A stretch of DNA of 55,498 nucleotides from Pseudalkalibacillus hwajinpoensis (GCF_015234585.1 NZ_JADFCM010000003.1:1-55498); one strand, 5' to 3'. Shown: positions 15,147 through 25,004, counted from the stretch's first letter. Notes: generated from the sequence alone by a model not told the origin. Numbers and translations: made by a program.

Positions 15147-16622
15147 TCATCTTGTCTCATGTGTCGTCTGGTTATTGATAAACAAATACGGCAATCTTCG
15201 ATGATGTGTATGTTGTTCGAAGACGTAAGCAAGTTTAATAAGCTGTGGTTCACTAAATGCTTTACCAGTCAGAGTGATGCCAAAAGGTTTGTTATTAGAA
15301 GTGAAACCAGCTGGTACGGTTATAGAAGGGTAACCTGCTTTTGCGGGAAGTGTTGAACCGTAAGAGCCTGCGAATAGTAATAAATCTAGCTCTTCTCTTT
15401 CCATAAGTTGATCAATACCTTCATCCTTTGCGTATTTCAAATCTTGGAGTCGACTTTTGAGATAGGATGGATCAGATAATGTTCCTTGCGTTTGGTTTGA
15501 TTCGATAAGAAGCGATTGACCAAATGGCAGAGAAGTCGACTGATTTTGGTTATAGTAATCAATAATTGTTGATAGATTTAGTGGAGCAGAAGAGGTTGTT
15601 TCCTTAGCAAGGTAGCTGTTCACCCCTGATTTGAATTCGTGGAGAAGGACCTGGTAGTCACTCTCTAACTCTTCCTGATATGGACTTATTTCTTTCACTT
15701 CTACAATAGAGCAACCTATCGTTTTAAGATCTTCCATGGCTTTAGCCAATTGTTCTTGTTCTTCCTGATGCATCGCATCATAATAGCCTTTTTGAACGAC
15801 ACCTATTCTTAAATTCTCAAGTAATGTAGGGAAGAGATATGGCGTATAATCATGGTACTCAGGTACAAAATGCGTCGCTTGATCTTGTAAATCCTTTCCC
15901 GATAACACACGGAGAAGGATAACAGCATCAGTGACATTGCGTGTCATTGGACCAGCGGTATCCTGTGAATAAGAAATAGGAATAATTCCAGTCCGGCTAA
16001 TAGATCCCACGGTTGGTTTTAGACCAACACCAGCATTGGAGCTTGATGGGCTAAGAATAGAGCCATTTGTTTCTGTTCCTACAGCAGCCGTAGCGAAATG
16101 ACAGGCAACAGCTACAGCAGAACCAGAGCTCGATCCTCCGACGTCAAGTGTTCCAGGCCCATAGGGGTTAAAGACTTGACCGCCTCTTGAACTAAATCCA
16201 TTAGGCATTGTTTCACTCATGAAATTAGCCCATTCGGTCATATTGGTTTTCCCGAGAATCACAGCACCAGCCTGGCGAAGATTTTTTACTAGAAAAGCGT
16301 CATTTTTGCCATAAGAAGAAGCTAATGCCATAGAACCTGCACTTGTATGCATGTGGTCATCGGTGTTGATGTTATCTTTGAGCAGGATTGGGATTCCGTG
16401 TAATGAACTTCTAGGTCCATTTTGTATGCGTTCACGATCAAGAGATTCTGCAATAAAAAGGGCGTCAGGATTGATTTCTAGTATAGCGTTTACTCGTGGA
16501 TTATAATTTGCGATTTGTTCAAGATAGAACTGTACGAGCTGCAGAGAAGTAAGCTTGTCTTCTAACATTGCTTGCTGAAGATCAAGGATCGTTGATTTTT
16601 CTAACCATTCTAATGACAGCAT
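15147..16622 (-). CDS. Amidase signature family enzyme
   Basis: A 491-residue amidase-signature hydrolase (GatA-related) cleaving C-N amide bonds. The Ser-Ser-Lys triad is visible: Lys82 in ILLKDNINT, the cis-Ser in [10 protein letters not shown] (residues 162-171) and the nucleophile Ser188 in [13 protein letters not shown]. It is not GatA of the tRNA amidotransferase, since no gatB or gatC adjoins. The ATG has GGGGGAT upstream. Substrate unknown; it stands alone and convergent to the OppA-like gene. Confidence 0.9.
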   Translation of the reverse strand: MLSLEWLEKSTILDLQQAMLEDKLTSLQLVQFYLEQIANYNPRVNAILEINPDALFIAESLDRERIQNGPRSSLHGIPILLKDNINTDDHMHTSAGSMALASSYGKNDAFLVKNLRQAGAVILGKTNMTEWANFMSETMPNGFSSRGGQVFNPYGPGTLDVGGSSSGSAVAVACHFATAAVGTETNGSILSPSSSNAGVGLKPTVGSISRTGIIPISYSQDTAGPMTRNVTDAVILLRVLSGKDLQDQATHFVPEYHDYTPYLFPTLLENLRIGVVQKGYYDAMHQEEQEQLAKAMEDLKTIGCSIVEVKEISPYQEELESDYQVLLHEFKSGVNSYLAKETTSSAPLNLSTIIDYYNQNQSTSLPFGQSLLIESNQTQGTLSDPSYLKSRLQDLKYAKDEGIDQLMEREELDLLLFAGSYGSTLPAKAGYPSITVPAGFTSNNKPFGITLTGKAFSEPQLIKLAYVFEQHTHHRRLPYLFINNQTTHETR

Positions 16623-16723
16623 ATAGTATCCCCCATAAAAAACCTTTTTGTAACTATTTCAACAAAAATTGGTAAAATCCTTTTGCAATAGTCAGTTCTT
16701 AAGCATTCGTTTTCAATTCACAT

Positions 16724-16758
16724 AAAAAACCCGAATCTTATTGTAAGATTCGGGTTTT
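16724..16758 (-). terminator. Terminator of ribU
   Basis: AACCCGAATCTTA/TAAGATTCGGGTT, 13-bp stem with a 3-nt loop and T-runs on both strands; on the minus strand it follows ribU after a few bases. Confidence 0.9.
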
Positions 16759-16763
16759 GATAT

Positions 16764-17345
16764 TTAAGCAACTCTCGTTTGACGAGCAAACCAAGGTTTT
16801 AATTTTATAAAAAAGGCAACGAATATACTTGCTATAATAGCGCCTTTTACAAGGTTGAATGGTGTAATTCCTGTTAATACGAGAGCCTGACGAGCTGATG
16901 AAGACATTTCTTCAAAGCCCATAAACCACGTATATGCTGGAAGAATAATTAAATAGTTCAACAATCCCATCACTGCTGACATTAGAATCGTTCCGAGCGT
17001 CAATCCCAGTGCTAATCCTTTCTGAGTTTGATTAAATTTACGGAAGATTAAAGAAGTTGGTACGATCAAGAAAACTCCTGCAATGAAGTTTGATATTTGA
17101 CCAATTGGTACTCCGGTGAAGCTTCCTTGAATTCCAAAATGAATGAAATTCTTAATCGCTTCTACAAGTATCCCTGCAACTGGACCATACAGAATGGCAA
17201 CAAATAGTGCTGGAATTTCACTGAAGTCTATTTGTAGAAAAACAGGAAATCCAGGCAGTGGAAAATCTAAAAGCATTAACAAGTAAGAAATACTGCTGAA
17301 CATCGCAACGACAATCATACGTTGCGTTTTTGAAACACTTTTCAT
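16764..17345 (-). CDS. ribU: Riboflavin ECF transporter S component
   Basis: A 193-residue membrane protein with about six hydrophobic segments, the RibU (YpaA) substrate-binding subunit of an energy-coupling-factor transporter. It opens with a short basic N-terminus, followed by IVVAMFSSISYLLMLLDFPLPGF. FLQIDFSEIPALFVAILYGP is the characteristic RibU region, with GILVEAIKNF after it. Riboflavin specificity is supported by the FMN riboswitch immediately upstream. I start at ATG 17345, after AAAGGGAG 11 nt upstream; the frame continues 20 codons into the leader. The ECF ATPases and T subunit are elsewhere, as usual. Confidence 0.93.
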   Translation of the reverse strand: MKSVSKTQRMIVVAMFSSISYLLMLLDFPLPGFPVFLQIDFSEIPALFVAILYGPVAGILVEAIKNFIHFGIQGSFTGVPIGQISNFIAGVFLIVPTSLIFRKFNQTQKGLALGLTLGTILMSAVMGLLNYLIILPAYTWFMGFEEMSSSARQALVLTGITPFNLVKGAIIASIFVAFFIKLKPWFARQTRVA

Positions 17346-17403
17346 TTTGACATTGCTCCCTTTTTTTCGAACCACCGAAAAAGGAGATGTGGCCCCAGTG
17401 CAC

Positions 17404-17434
17404 ACAAAAAACCATGAGTATGGGGCTCATGGTT
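17404..17434 (-). terminator. Expression-platform terminator of the FMN riboswitch
   Basis: On the minus strand AACCATGAG pairs with CTCATGGTT, followed by T6, between aptamer and ribU. FMN binding would allow this hairpin to form and stop transcription. Confidence 0.88.
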
Positions 17435-17491
17435 ACGGCATGGGGAAATAAGCAAGCTTCTGTTATAATTCAAAGAAAGCTTACTACTCCA

Positions 17492-17623
17492 CCATCTTCT
17501 CCCATCCAGACTATACTGTCGGCTCTGGAATCACACCAGATCCTGCCCAAATTACAGGCTCGCGGGCTTGAGGAATTACTTGTCCTTCACCGCCGGTCGG
17601 GAATTACACCCTGCCCCGAAGAT
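17492..17623 (-). ncRNA. FMN riboswitch (RFN element)
   Basis: The minus strand shows the RFN conserved blocks in order: ATCTTCGGGGCAGGGTG, CCCGACCGGCGGT, AGCCCGCGAGC, CAGGATCTGGTG, and the closing GGATGGGAGAAGAT that pairs with the first block. It precedes ribU and a terminator, giving repression by FMN. Confidence 0.96.
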
Positions 17624-17648
17624 AGTTCGTTATAATATTTACAAGTTC

Positions 17649-17677
17649 ATTATACAGCGAAAGTAGCGATATCTCAA
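17649..17677 (-). promoter_or_regulatory. SigA promoter of the riboswitch-ribU transcript
   Basis: Minus strand: TTGAGA (17677-17672), 17-nt spacer, TATAAT (17654-17649). The predicted start is about 20 nt before the aptamer. Confidence 0.75.
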
Positions 17678-17704
17678 TGAAAACATCTTGAACATATGCT
17701 ATTT

Positions 17705-17721
17705 TATGATAACGCTTTCTT
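17705..17721 (-). promoter_or_regulatory. cre-like box between cccA and the ribU promoter
   Basis: Minus-strand AAGAAAGCGTTATCATA fits the cre consensus with one mismatch. It is about 30 nt upstream of the ribU -35 box and 80 nt after the cccA stop, so its target gene is unclear. Confidence 0.4.
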
Positions 17722-17744
17722 TTTTAGGGGGAACTAGCACAGAC

Positions 17745-17787
17745 AAAAACTTAAAAGCTCTCCATCTTTGAAGAGGGAGAGCTTAAA
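17745..17787 (-). terminator. Terminator of the cytochrome c gene
   Basis: Minus strand: AAGCTCTCC, loop, GGAGAGCTT, then a T-rich tract. Confidence 0.82.
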
Positions 17788-17798
17788 ATAAAGCGCTA

Positions 17799-18173
17799 TT
17801 ATTTTTTCTCAGAGAGCCACGTTGCGACCTTTTCAGCGTCTTCACCTTGAATGACACCAGCGGGCATACCGCCGCCTTTACCATTCTTGATTATTTCTAG
17901 AATTTCATCTTTTGAATACTTGCCACCTACTGCTTCAAGAGCAGGACCAGCACCGCCTCCAAGGTTTTCACCATGACAAGACGCGCAGTTTTGAGAGAAG
18001 ATTTTCTCGGCTTCTCCTCCAGCTGAATCTCCACCGCCTTCTTCAGACTGTTCACTATGGCCGGCTTCATTTCCACCAGCATGTTCTTCGGTTGTGGAAA
18101 GCCAGTATGTAAAGCCTACAACCATAACTAGGAACAAAATTATTGCAGTAATATATGCGGATGATTTTCCCAT
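17799..18173 (-). CDS. cccA: Membrane-anchored cytochrome c550
   Basis: A 124-residue c-type cytochrome carrying electrons on the outer face of the membrane between quinol- and cytochrome-oxidising complexes. Membrane anchor at about residues 7-25, acidic Gly/Glu-rich linker (29-55), heme site CASCH (Cys63, Cys66, His67), axial Met103 in GGGMPAG. Layout and length match B. subtilis CccA (about 120 aa, uncleaved anchor). ATG 18173 is chosen because AGGAGGTG precedes it; the frame runs 50 codons further without support. Monocistronic. Confidence 0.92.
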   Translation of the reverse strand: MGKSSAYITAIILFLVMVVGFTYWLSTTEEHAGGNEAGHSEQSEEGGGDSAGGEAEKIFSQNCASCHGENLGGGAGPALEAVGGKYSKDEILEIIKNGKGGGMPAGVIQGEDAEKVATWLSEKK

Positions 18174-18357
18174 TCTGTTCACCTCCTGTATCCTCATCTT
18201 TATCATACTTTTCAAACATTCAATTATCAAATATATTTTGCTTATTTCTTCCTGAATTATGTATGCGTTTCTATGATCACTAGTGAAAAAATCTTCTATT
18301 TTGGGGTGCGGATTCATAGACATAGAGTATGACGTTTAAGGAGTGGGAGGGAAAAAA

Positions 18358-19530
18358 ATGAAAAGTAGCTCACACAGTCTTTTTAGTAGTACAAGCAATA
18401 ATAAAATTAGGTTTGTTTCATTTTTTACTATTGTTGGTCTTATTTTGTTATTTATTGTGGCAGGTATGATTTCCTCATCAGAAACGAAGTATCAACTCTC
18501 CTCTTCTGTGTTACATGATTGGATTACAAGTTTCTCGACTGAAGCTCTGGTTTATGGAATGGGGACGGAAAACCATTACTTGACACAAGTACTACCAGAG
18601 GAAAGTGAGCCGCCAGCGCTGTCCTTAGTTGCCTTTCAGTTTATTACGAGTGTGAAACCCGGGGATATACGTAGTCTTTTGGGTGGGGAGCTACCAGGGT
18701 TTGCTTTATATGATGCTAAAATCCACGTGGCTGGTGAAGGGACGAATTTCACTAATCTCCCTATTGAGTCAGCCCCTGCATTAGATGAATTGCTAAAAGA
18801 ACGTGAAGTTCCAACTGAGAAGTTAAAAATAAACAACGCTAAGGATCAAGTAACACCTCCTCTTCAAACAACAAATGGTCGAAAAGTAGCTTTTATTTAT
18901 CACTCTCATAGTTATGAATCATACCTGCCATTACTAGGACTTGAAGGCAACAAAAATGCAAATCTTGCAAATGATGGAAAAACGAATATTACGTTAGTTG
19001 GTAAGATGCTCGGAGAAGAACTGGCTGAGAGAGGGATTGGAGCAAAAGTAGATGATTCAAATATAGGCGCACTTTTAAATGAAAAAGGTTGGGAACACGG
19101 TAAAGCATATGATGTGTCTAGAACAATCGTACAATCGGCTGTGGCAGGAAATGATGATTTTAATTTGTTTATTGATATTCATCGAGACTCCTTAAGAGAA
19201 AAAGATACGACAGTGACAATTAACAATGAGGAATATGCTCGTACGGTCTTTGTTATTGGAGAAGAGAATCCAAATTACGAGAAAAACTTAGCACTTGCAA
19301 AAGATTTACATGTAGAATTAAAGACCAAGTATCCTGGGCTCAGCAGGGGAGTTATTGGTAAAAAAGGTCAAGGGGTAGACGGTATCTACAACCAGGACAT
19401 ATCTCCTAACGCTATGTTAATTGAAATAGGGGGCGTAGATAATAACCTCGAACAGCTGAGTCGAACAGTTAAAGCGATTGCGGATGTCGTTAGTGAACAC
19501 TACTGGAAAACCCAAAAAGTAAATAACTAA
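18358..19530 (+). CDS. spoIIP: Stage II sporulation protein P (cell-wall hydrolase)
   Basis: A 390-residue SpoIIP: amidase and endopeptidase of the SpoIIDMP complex that drives peptidoglycan thinning and engulfment of the forespore. One N-terminal membrane segment (about residues 22-42) faces the rest outward. The catalytic domain shows VAFIYHSHSYESYLP, FIDIHRDS and MLIEIGGVDNN, which carry the zinc-site His and Glu residues. ATG 18358 has GGAGGG 6 nt upstream, preferred to GTG 18343. In B. subtilis spoIIP follows gpr; here it is alone, divergent from cccA. It shows that the organism, or its lineage, makes endospores. Confidence 0.93.
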   Translation: MKSSSHSLFSSTSNNKIRFVSFFTIVGLILLFIVAGMISSSETKYQLSSSVLHDWITSFSTEALVYGMGTENHYLTQVLPEESEPPALSLVAFQFITSVKPGDIRSLLGGELPGFALYDAKIHVAGEGTNFTNLPIESAPALDELLKEREVPTEKLKINNAKDQVTPPLQTTNGRKVAFIYHSHSYESYLPLLGLEGNKNANLANDGKTNITLVGKMLGEELAERGIGAKVDDSNIGALLNEKGWEHGKAYDVSRTIVQSAVAGNDDFNLFIDIHRDSLREKDTTVTINNEEYARTVFVIGEENPNYEKNLALAKDLHVELKTKYPGLSRGVIGKKGQGVDGIYNQDISPNAMLIEIGGVDNNLEQLSRTVKAIADVVSEHYWKTQKVNN

Positions 19531-19531
19531 C

Positions 19532-19559
19532 AAAGCGCTGTGCATATGCACAGCGCTTT
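19532..19559. terminator. 28-bp perfect palindrome between spoIIP and yitT-like genes
   Basis: AAAGCGCTGTGCAT followed by its exact reverse complement. It lies between convergent stop codons and overlaps the minus-strand stop. It can fold on either strand as a terminator although T-runs are short. Confidence 0.7.
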
Positions 19560-20130
19560 AAGCAGTTTCTTTATTTAATGTTAGTAAGCTAGTCGCAATT
19601 CCAACTGCAAAAATAGTTATGGCAGAGTATAATGTAGCATTCAATCCAATCGTCTTTGAACCGATAATAATAACAACCCCATCGATGAGAAAGATAATGA
19701 TACCAATATTCAATGACAGGACACGGGAGATGAACTGAGCAAGCAGATCTGTTCCGCCGGTGCTTGTATCATATCTCAACATAATACCAATGCCTGATCC
19801 AACAAAAAAGCCGCCAAGGACAGCGCTAGTAAGGATCGGAAATGAAAACGTATATCGAAGGGGAGAGAGAATATCAATAAAAAATGAAGAAAGTAATAAA
19901 CCATGAAGGCTATTGTAGAAGTAAGGCCGAAAATATAGAAACGCAATAATATAGAGAGGTACACTTAAACAAATAATGGTAAAGCCTGTTTGATAGCCCC
20001 AAATGTATTTGATAATGAGGCCAATTCCGATCATTCCCCCATCGATGAGATGGTTCGGTACAAGAAAGGCGTTAATGCCAGCACCAACTAGGATGCTTCC
20101 AGATATTACTGCAGCGATTTTTTGATACAT
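19558..20130 (-). CDS. YitT-family membrane protein, short form
   Basis: A 190-residue protein with five to six membrane segments, matching the YitT/DUF161 membrane region: GSILVGAGINAFLVPNHLIDGGMIGIG near the N-terminus and RYDTSTGGTDLLAQ in the middle. Typical YitT proteins are about 280 aa and end in a soluble DUF2179 domain; that domain is absent here, as in some short Bacillus paralogues. Function unknown (suggested transport). Confidence 0.87.
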   Translation of the reverse strand: MYQKIAAVISGSILVGAGINAFLVPNHLIDGGMIGIGLIIKYIWGYQTGFTIICLSVPLYIIAFLYFRPYFYNSLHGLLLSSFFIDILSPLRYTFSFPILTSAVLGGFFVGSGIGIMLRYDTSTGGTDLLAQFISRVLSLNIGIIIFLIDGVVIIIGSKTIGLNATLYSAITIFAVGIATSLLTLNKETA

Positions 20131-20290
20131 ATCATACTCACCTGCTTGGTCGTGGTTGTATCATATTTATGTAAGAATGGCTGAGTTCATAACGGGTTTC
20201 TCTAATATCTGTTCAATAGCAATGGACTATCCCAAAATACTATGAAAACGTCTGTCTTCGGAGAGACATAGAAGAAAGTCGGAGGATTTA

Positions 20291-22702
20291 ATGAAGTCAA
20301 TCATCTCGTTATATCAATTAGAATATATATTTGTTATTTTGGGTTTTCTTGTCTCTTTTCTTACCTTCTATGGCGGGCTCTCATTCATCCGTCTTTTCTT
20401 AAAGAAAGAGCGTGAACAACCAAAATGGAAGATTGGTATAGTTTCATTCGTATTAGGAGTTTTCTTTTATTCTATTAATATAATGGTGAATCTATCTGTT
20501 TTGGAAATAAACGATAGAGAAGTGTTGGTGTTTCACGGACTGATTATTGTGTTATTAAGCAGTGTGATTAGTTATATTGTTATAAGGATAATTTTGAATA
20601 AAAATTGGAGAGGGCGATTTTTACTCAGGGGTGGATTCCTAGTAGCGGGAGGTATTTTTTTAACTTTTTTTATAGGGAACCTTGTGTATTTCAATAAAGT
20701 TATCGCATTCAATTTCGTTCAATTGATATTAGCTTTGTTGCTTATTATAGGGTTTTCTCTATGCATTGTTAGGTTTCTTCATCTTATGAATAGTGATGAA
20801 AACTTATTAATTAGTTTGGGCTGGAATGTGTTAGGTAGCCTTGCTTCAGGAACGGTCTTTTTATTTTTACCGTACCTCGTGTTTTATGGAATGATCGAGG
20901 AAAAGTTGATTATTAATCTCGATCAGCAAGGTGATCCCTATCTTATTGCACTTGCATTCAACCTGTTGTGTATCGGTCTACTTATTTATATTCCTGATCG
21001 GTATGGAGTTTTGAAACAAATGGAGCAGTCCGAACAGTTAGTCAAGCACGAGCAACAGTTTCAAACCTTGTTTCATCATAACCCTGATGCTGTATTTTCT
21101 GTTGATCCGAATGGAAAGTTTATAAGTGTAAATTTCATTGCTTCGGAATATACCGGCTACTCCATTTCAGATCTTAAGAGAATGACATTTGAAGACGTGG
21201 TCGCTCCGGAGAATGCAAATCTTGCTAAAGGTATGTTTAAGCGTTCTTTACAGGGAGAGGTTCATCAATTTGAGGTTCTAATAAAGACTAAAATAGGAGA
21301 CTATAAAGAGCTATATATTTCCACAGTACCTATTATGATCAGTGGGCGTATTGTTGGTGTTTATGGTATTGCGAAGGATGTCACTGAGAACAACCGCGCA
21401 GAGAAAATGATTCATTATTTAGCTTATCATGATGAGCTGACGGGCATGGCAAATCGCAGATATTTTAATGAAGAGCTAGAACGTTTATTAATGCATGAAA
21501 ATCAGGTTTCATTTGCGATTATGTTGCTCGATTTTGATCGATTTAAACGAATTAACGATTTATTTGGTCATGAATTCGGAGATCGAGTCATTCAAGCAAT
21601 CGGAAAGCGTCTTTCTGAAGTATTAGATGATCGTTTTGTTGTTGCACGTCTTGGGGGAGATGAATTCACCATTATAGTGACAGGCAATTTGGGAGAAAGG
21701 GGTGTGTCACTTCTTGCACAGCATGTGCTTGAGTCATTTCAATATCCACTCTTAATCGATCATCAGGAATGTTTGTTGACGGCAAGTATTGGTATTTCGC
21801 TTTATCCGCAGCACGGGAAGGATGCAGCTGAGCTGATAAAGTATGCGGATATGGCGATGTATGATGTGAAAGACAAGAGCACCAATAACTACGCTTTCTA
21901 TAAAGAAGAGATGAGTAATCAAACCTTACATAAGATCGTATTAGAAAACGATTTGCGTCGTGCCATTGATGAAGACGAGCTGATCCTACACTACCAACCT
22001 AAGATCAATACGAGGTCGAACAGTGTGATTGGATTTGAAGCGCTTGTTAGGTGGCAACACCCGTCTATCGGATTGATTTCTCCGGATGAATTTATCTCCG
22101 CTGCTGAAGAAACAGGATTAATCATACCGATTGAGAAGTGGGTAATGAGTCAGGCTTGTCAGCAACTGAAAAAGTGGCAGTGTTATTTTGGAGAGAATTT
22201 AACGATGGCGGTTAATCTATCACAGCGCCATTTTTATCAAGAGGATATCGTTTGTACTATCTCATCTATACTGCAAAATGTGGGGCTTGCGCCTTCGTCA
22301 CTTGAATTGGAAATTACAGAAAGCATGGCTATGTTTAATGAAAAGGAAACGATCGAGAAATTGAACAGGCTAAGAGAGTTAGGACTAGAAATAAGTATGG
22401 ATGACTTCGGAACGGGATATAGCTCGTTAAGTTATATGAACAAGCTTCCGATTAATCGCTTGAAAATCGATCGGTTATTTATTCGTGATATTACGAGTAA
22501 CTCAGGAGACCTAGCCATCGTGACAACAATTATTTCAATGGCTCATCACCTTGGGCTTGAGATTATTGCAGAAGGGGTAGAAACGGAAGCGCAGCTACGG
22601 ATTTTGCATGAGTTAGATTGTTATGAAGTTCAGGGATATTTTTATAGTAAACCTCTCTCGGTTGAAGGGGTAGAAGAGTATATGCATAGTTATATGAAGT
22701 GA
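20291..22702 (+). CDS. Membrane PAS-GGDEF-EAL cyclic di-GMP enzyme
   Basis: An 803-residue signalling protein. Residues 1-245 carry about eight membrane segments. A PAS domain follows (about 257-375), then GGDEF with intact GGDEF (456-460) and EAL with EALVRW (583-588) and DDFGTGYSS. Both catalytic signatures look complete, so it may make and break c-di-GMP; in many such fusions one activity dominates. The membrane part is not an MHYT or GAF type I recognise and may sense lipid-phase or small-molecule cues. GGAGGA precedes the ATG. Monocistronic. Confidence 0.93.
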   Translation: MKSIISLYQLEYIFVILGFLVSFLTFYGGLSFIRLFLKKEREQPKWKIGIVSFVLGVFFYSINIMVNLSVLEINDREVLVFHGLIIVLLSSVISYIVIRIILNKNWRGRFLLRGGFLVAGGIFLTFFIGNLVYFNKVIAFNFVQLILALLLIIGFSLCIVRFLHLMNSDENLLISLGWNVLGSLASGTVFLFLPYLVFYGMIEEKLIINLDQQGDPYLIALAFNLLCIGLLIYIPDRYGVLKQMEQSEQLVKHEQQFQTLFHHNPDAVFSVDPNGKFISVNFIASEYTGYSISDLKRMTFEDVVAPENANLAKGMFKRSLQGEVHQFEVLIKTKIGDYKELYISTVPIMISGRIVGVYGIAKDVTENNRAEKMIHYLAYHDELTGMANRRYFNEELERLLMHENQVSFAIMLLDFDRFKRINDLFGHEFGDRVIQAIGKRLSEVLDDRFVVARLGGDEFTIIVTGNLGERGVSLLAQHVLESFQYPLLIDHQECLLTASIGISLYPQHGKDAAELIKYADMAMYDVKDKSTNNYAFYKEEMSNQTLHKIVLENDLRRAIDEDELILHYQPKINTRSNSVIGFEALVRWQHPSIGLISPDEFISAAEETGLIIPIEKWVMSQACQQLKKWQCYFGENLTMAVNLSQRHFYQEDIVCTISSILQNVGLAPSSLELEITESMAMFNEKETIEKLNRLRELGLEISMDDFGTGYSSLSYMNKLPINRLKIDRLFIRDITSNSGDLAIVTTIISMAHHLGLEIIAEGVETEAQLRILHELDCYEVQGYFYSKPLSVEGVEEYMHSYMK

Positions 22703-22865
22703 ATTTTTAAATTTGGACATTCAGAAAGGTGGAAACATATTCGAAACATGTACTAGTTAAGAGATTACGATCGAAAAAAGTAGGGTAGAAATGCTAACAT
22801 CCGAGAAATGTTACTTTAATCAAATGTAGTACCATTGGTAGATAAATAATAAATCATCACTTTCT

Positions 22866-22891
22866 AGACAGGCCATTGGTCTGTCTTATTT
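22866..22891 (+). terminator. Weak terminator-like hairpin
   Basis: AGACAG, inner CCA/TGG, CTGTCT, then a T-rich tract, about 160 nt after the GGDEF-EAL gene. Confidence 0.45.
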
Positions 22892-22967
22892 TCATTTAAC
22901 CACCCATTTATGTAATAAATTTACATTTTATGATGAGCACAAGAAAATTATACCACGTAGATTACAA

Positions 22968-23062
22968 AGTTGTTATTGGGAAATTCAAAGTGAAATAACG
23001 ACTTATAAACTCATGTTTTCCTCTATATTTCCCAATACAAACATTAAGAATTCTGTGATAAT
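22968..23062 (+). promoter_or_regulatory. Control region of the M4 protease gene
   Basis: The 408-nt spacer (22703-23110) holds no ORF. TATTGGGAAAT (22974-22984) and ATTTCCCAATA (23027-23037) are an 11-bp inverted repeat. AGTTGTTATT (22968-22977) also pairs, with one G-U, with 22994-23003, so the two folds compete. An extended -10, TGTGATAAT (23055-23062... ending 23062), follows with a weak -35. The repeats could be operators or, if transcription starts further upstream, a folded leader. Confidence 0.4.
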
Positions 23063-23110
23063 CTACAAATGTACCAAAAATTCTCACTATTCTGAAACGG
23101 AGGAAATGAA

Positions 23111-24745
23111 ATGAAAAAAGGAATTGCCGTTGTACTTGCAACAGGTCTTGCGTTTGGTTCAGCTCTCCCGTCTGCTTCTGCTGCTTCTTCTAACAACTTA
23201 AATGCGGAGCAGAAACAAGCCCTGGAAAAAATGGAAATTGTAAAGCAGGATTGGGAAAGTGAACGTAAGGTCCCTTCATTCCTTTCTGGTAAACTATCAG
23301 AAAAGAATGTGAAAACAGAGAAAGCCGTGAAATCATATCTTAAGTCAAACGAATCTCTCTTCAAAGTGAAAACGAAAGATTTGAAACTAGTGAATGAAAC
23401 GACAGATGAGCTCGGAATGACACACTATGAATATGTTCAAACAGTAAAGGGTGTTCAGATCGACGGAGCAAAATTCATCGTACATACGGATGAAAAAGGC
23501 GAGGTTACAGCTGTAAATGGAGACCTTCATCCAGAAGCATCTAAGAATTATAAAGGAAGTTCAGATGTAAAGATTTCTGATAAAGAGGCACTTGAGAAAG
23601 CATGGGATCACATTGATGTAAAACCACAGAACGTTGTGAGTGATGAACCAAGCTTTGTAAGAAAATCTGATGCTTTTGATATGGTAGAAAAAAGTGAGAA
23701 AGTTGTTTATGAGAAAGATAACAAGTACTACCTAACTTATAAAGTACAGCTTCAATTCATCGACCCTTATCCAGCAAACTGGCAAGTTTATGTGGATGCT
23801 CGCGATGGATCGATCGTAGACGCATATAATGCAGTGGCTGATGGAGCAGAAACAGGATACGGGTATGGCGTCCTTGGCAACTATAAGTCCCTCAACACGT
23901 ATTATTCAAATGGCACCTACTACCTTTATGACACGACGAAGGCAATGAGCGGTGTGATTGAAACAAGAACAGCTAATAACGGAACATCCCTTCCAGGAAG
24001 CTATGCGGTAGATAGCAACAATGCGTTTACGTCTAGTTCTCAAGGTGCAGAAGTGGATGCTCATTACAATGCTGGTGTTGTGTATGACTATTACAAGAAT
24101 ACACATAATCGCAATAGCTTTAATAACAATGGAGCCACGATTCGTTCAACTGTACATTATGGATCGAATTACAACAATGCGTTCTGGAATGGCTCACAAA
24201 TGGTTTACGGTGATGGAGATGGATCAGTATTCGCTCCGCTATCAGGTGCACTTGATGTAGTGGCTCATGAAATTACTCACGCCGTTACGGAAAGAACAGC
24301 TGGACTTCAATATCAGAACCAATCAGGGGCTCTTAATGAATCGATGTCGGACGTATTTGGCTACTTCGTTGAGCCAGGAGATTTCCTAATGGGTGAAGAT
24401 GTCTATACACCTAACAAGGCAGGAGATGCATTAAGAAGTCTATCTAACCCAGAAGCGTATGGACAACCATCTCATATGGATGACTATTATTATACGTCTT
24501 CTGATAATGGAGGAGTTCATACGAACAGTGGAATTCCTAACAAAGCTGCATACTTAACAATTCAAAGCATTGGCAAAGCCAAGGCTGAGAAAGTTTACTA
24601 TCGCGCACTAAGTGTCTATTTAACGCCTACAAGCAACTTTAGTTCAGCACGTTCAGCGCTACTTCAAGCGACATCAGATCTATATGGTACAGGTACAACA
24701 TACAATGCTGTTGCAAGCGCCTGGAGTCAAGTTGGAGTAAATTAA
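23111..24745 (+). CDS. Secreted neutral metalloprotease (M4, bacillolysin type)
   Basis: A 544-residue thermolysin-like prepropeptidase. A Sec signal peptide (about residues 1-25, ending ASA) is followed by an FTP/PepSY propeptide (to about 220) that chaperones folding. The mature M4 protease has zinc motif HEITH (His386, Glu387, His390), third ligand Glu410 in GALNESMSDVFG and active-site His in DNGGVHTNSGI. Length matches Bacillus neutral proteases. It degrades extracellular protein. GGAGGAAATG precedes the ATG. Confidence 0.95.
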   Translation: MKKGIAVVLATGLAFGSALPSASAASSNNLNAEQKQALEKMEIVKQDWESERKVPSFLSGKLSEKNVKTEKAVKSYLKSNESLFKVKTKDLKLVNETTDELGMTHYEYVQTVKGVQIDGAKFIVHTDEKGEVTAVNGDLHPEASKNYKGSSDVKISDKEALEKAWDHIDVKPQNVVSDEPSFVRKSDAFDMVEKSEKVVYEKDNKYYLTYKVQLQFIDPYPANWQVYVDARDGSIVDAYNAVADGAETGYGYGVLGNYKSLNTYYSNGTYYLYDTTKAMSGVIETRTANNGTSLPGSYAVDSNNAFTSSSQGAEVDAHYNAGVVYDYYKNTHNRNSFNNNGATIRSTVHYGSNYNNAFWNGSQMVYGDGDGSVFAPLSGALDVVAHEITHAVTERTAGLQYQNQSGALNESMSDVFGYFVEPGDFLMGEDVYTPNKAGDALRSLSNPEAYGQPSHMDDYYYTSSDNGGVHTNSGIPNKAAYLTIQSIGKAKAEKVYYRALSVYLTPTSNFSSARSALLQATSDLYGTGTTYNAVASAWSQVGVN

Positions 24746-24755
24746 AGTTAGAGAA

Positions 24756-24789
24756 GGAAGAGTTCGAACATTGAACTCTTCCTTTTTTT
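24756..24789 (+). terminator. Terminator of the M4 protease gene
   Basis: GGAAGAGTTC/GAACTCTTCC, 10-bp stem, 7-nt loop, 7-T run. Confidence 0.93.
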
Positions 24790-25004
24790 GTTTCGTTCAA
24801 GCCAACGATTATGAGCACTTTAGGCAACAGTGAATTTTCGAGCATGATTCATAAAGTGCAGGAGATAGTAAAGAAGGTAAGAGATCAGGTATGCTTTTAC
24901 ATTGTTTTGATCACCGCATGTTTATGAAACAGAAGTAAAAGGAATTTTCCAATACTGTGGGATATTGGTTATAATGAGAAGATACTTACGATCGGAGGCT
25001 CTAT

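Noticed and set aside
17387..17635. 82-codon plus-strand ORF over the FMN riboswitch
   Set aside because: Fully explained by the structured RNA on the minus strand.
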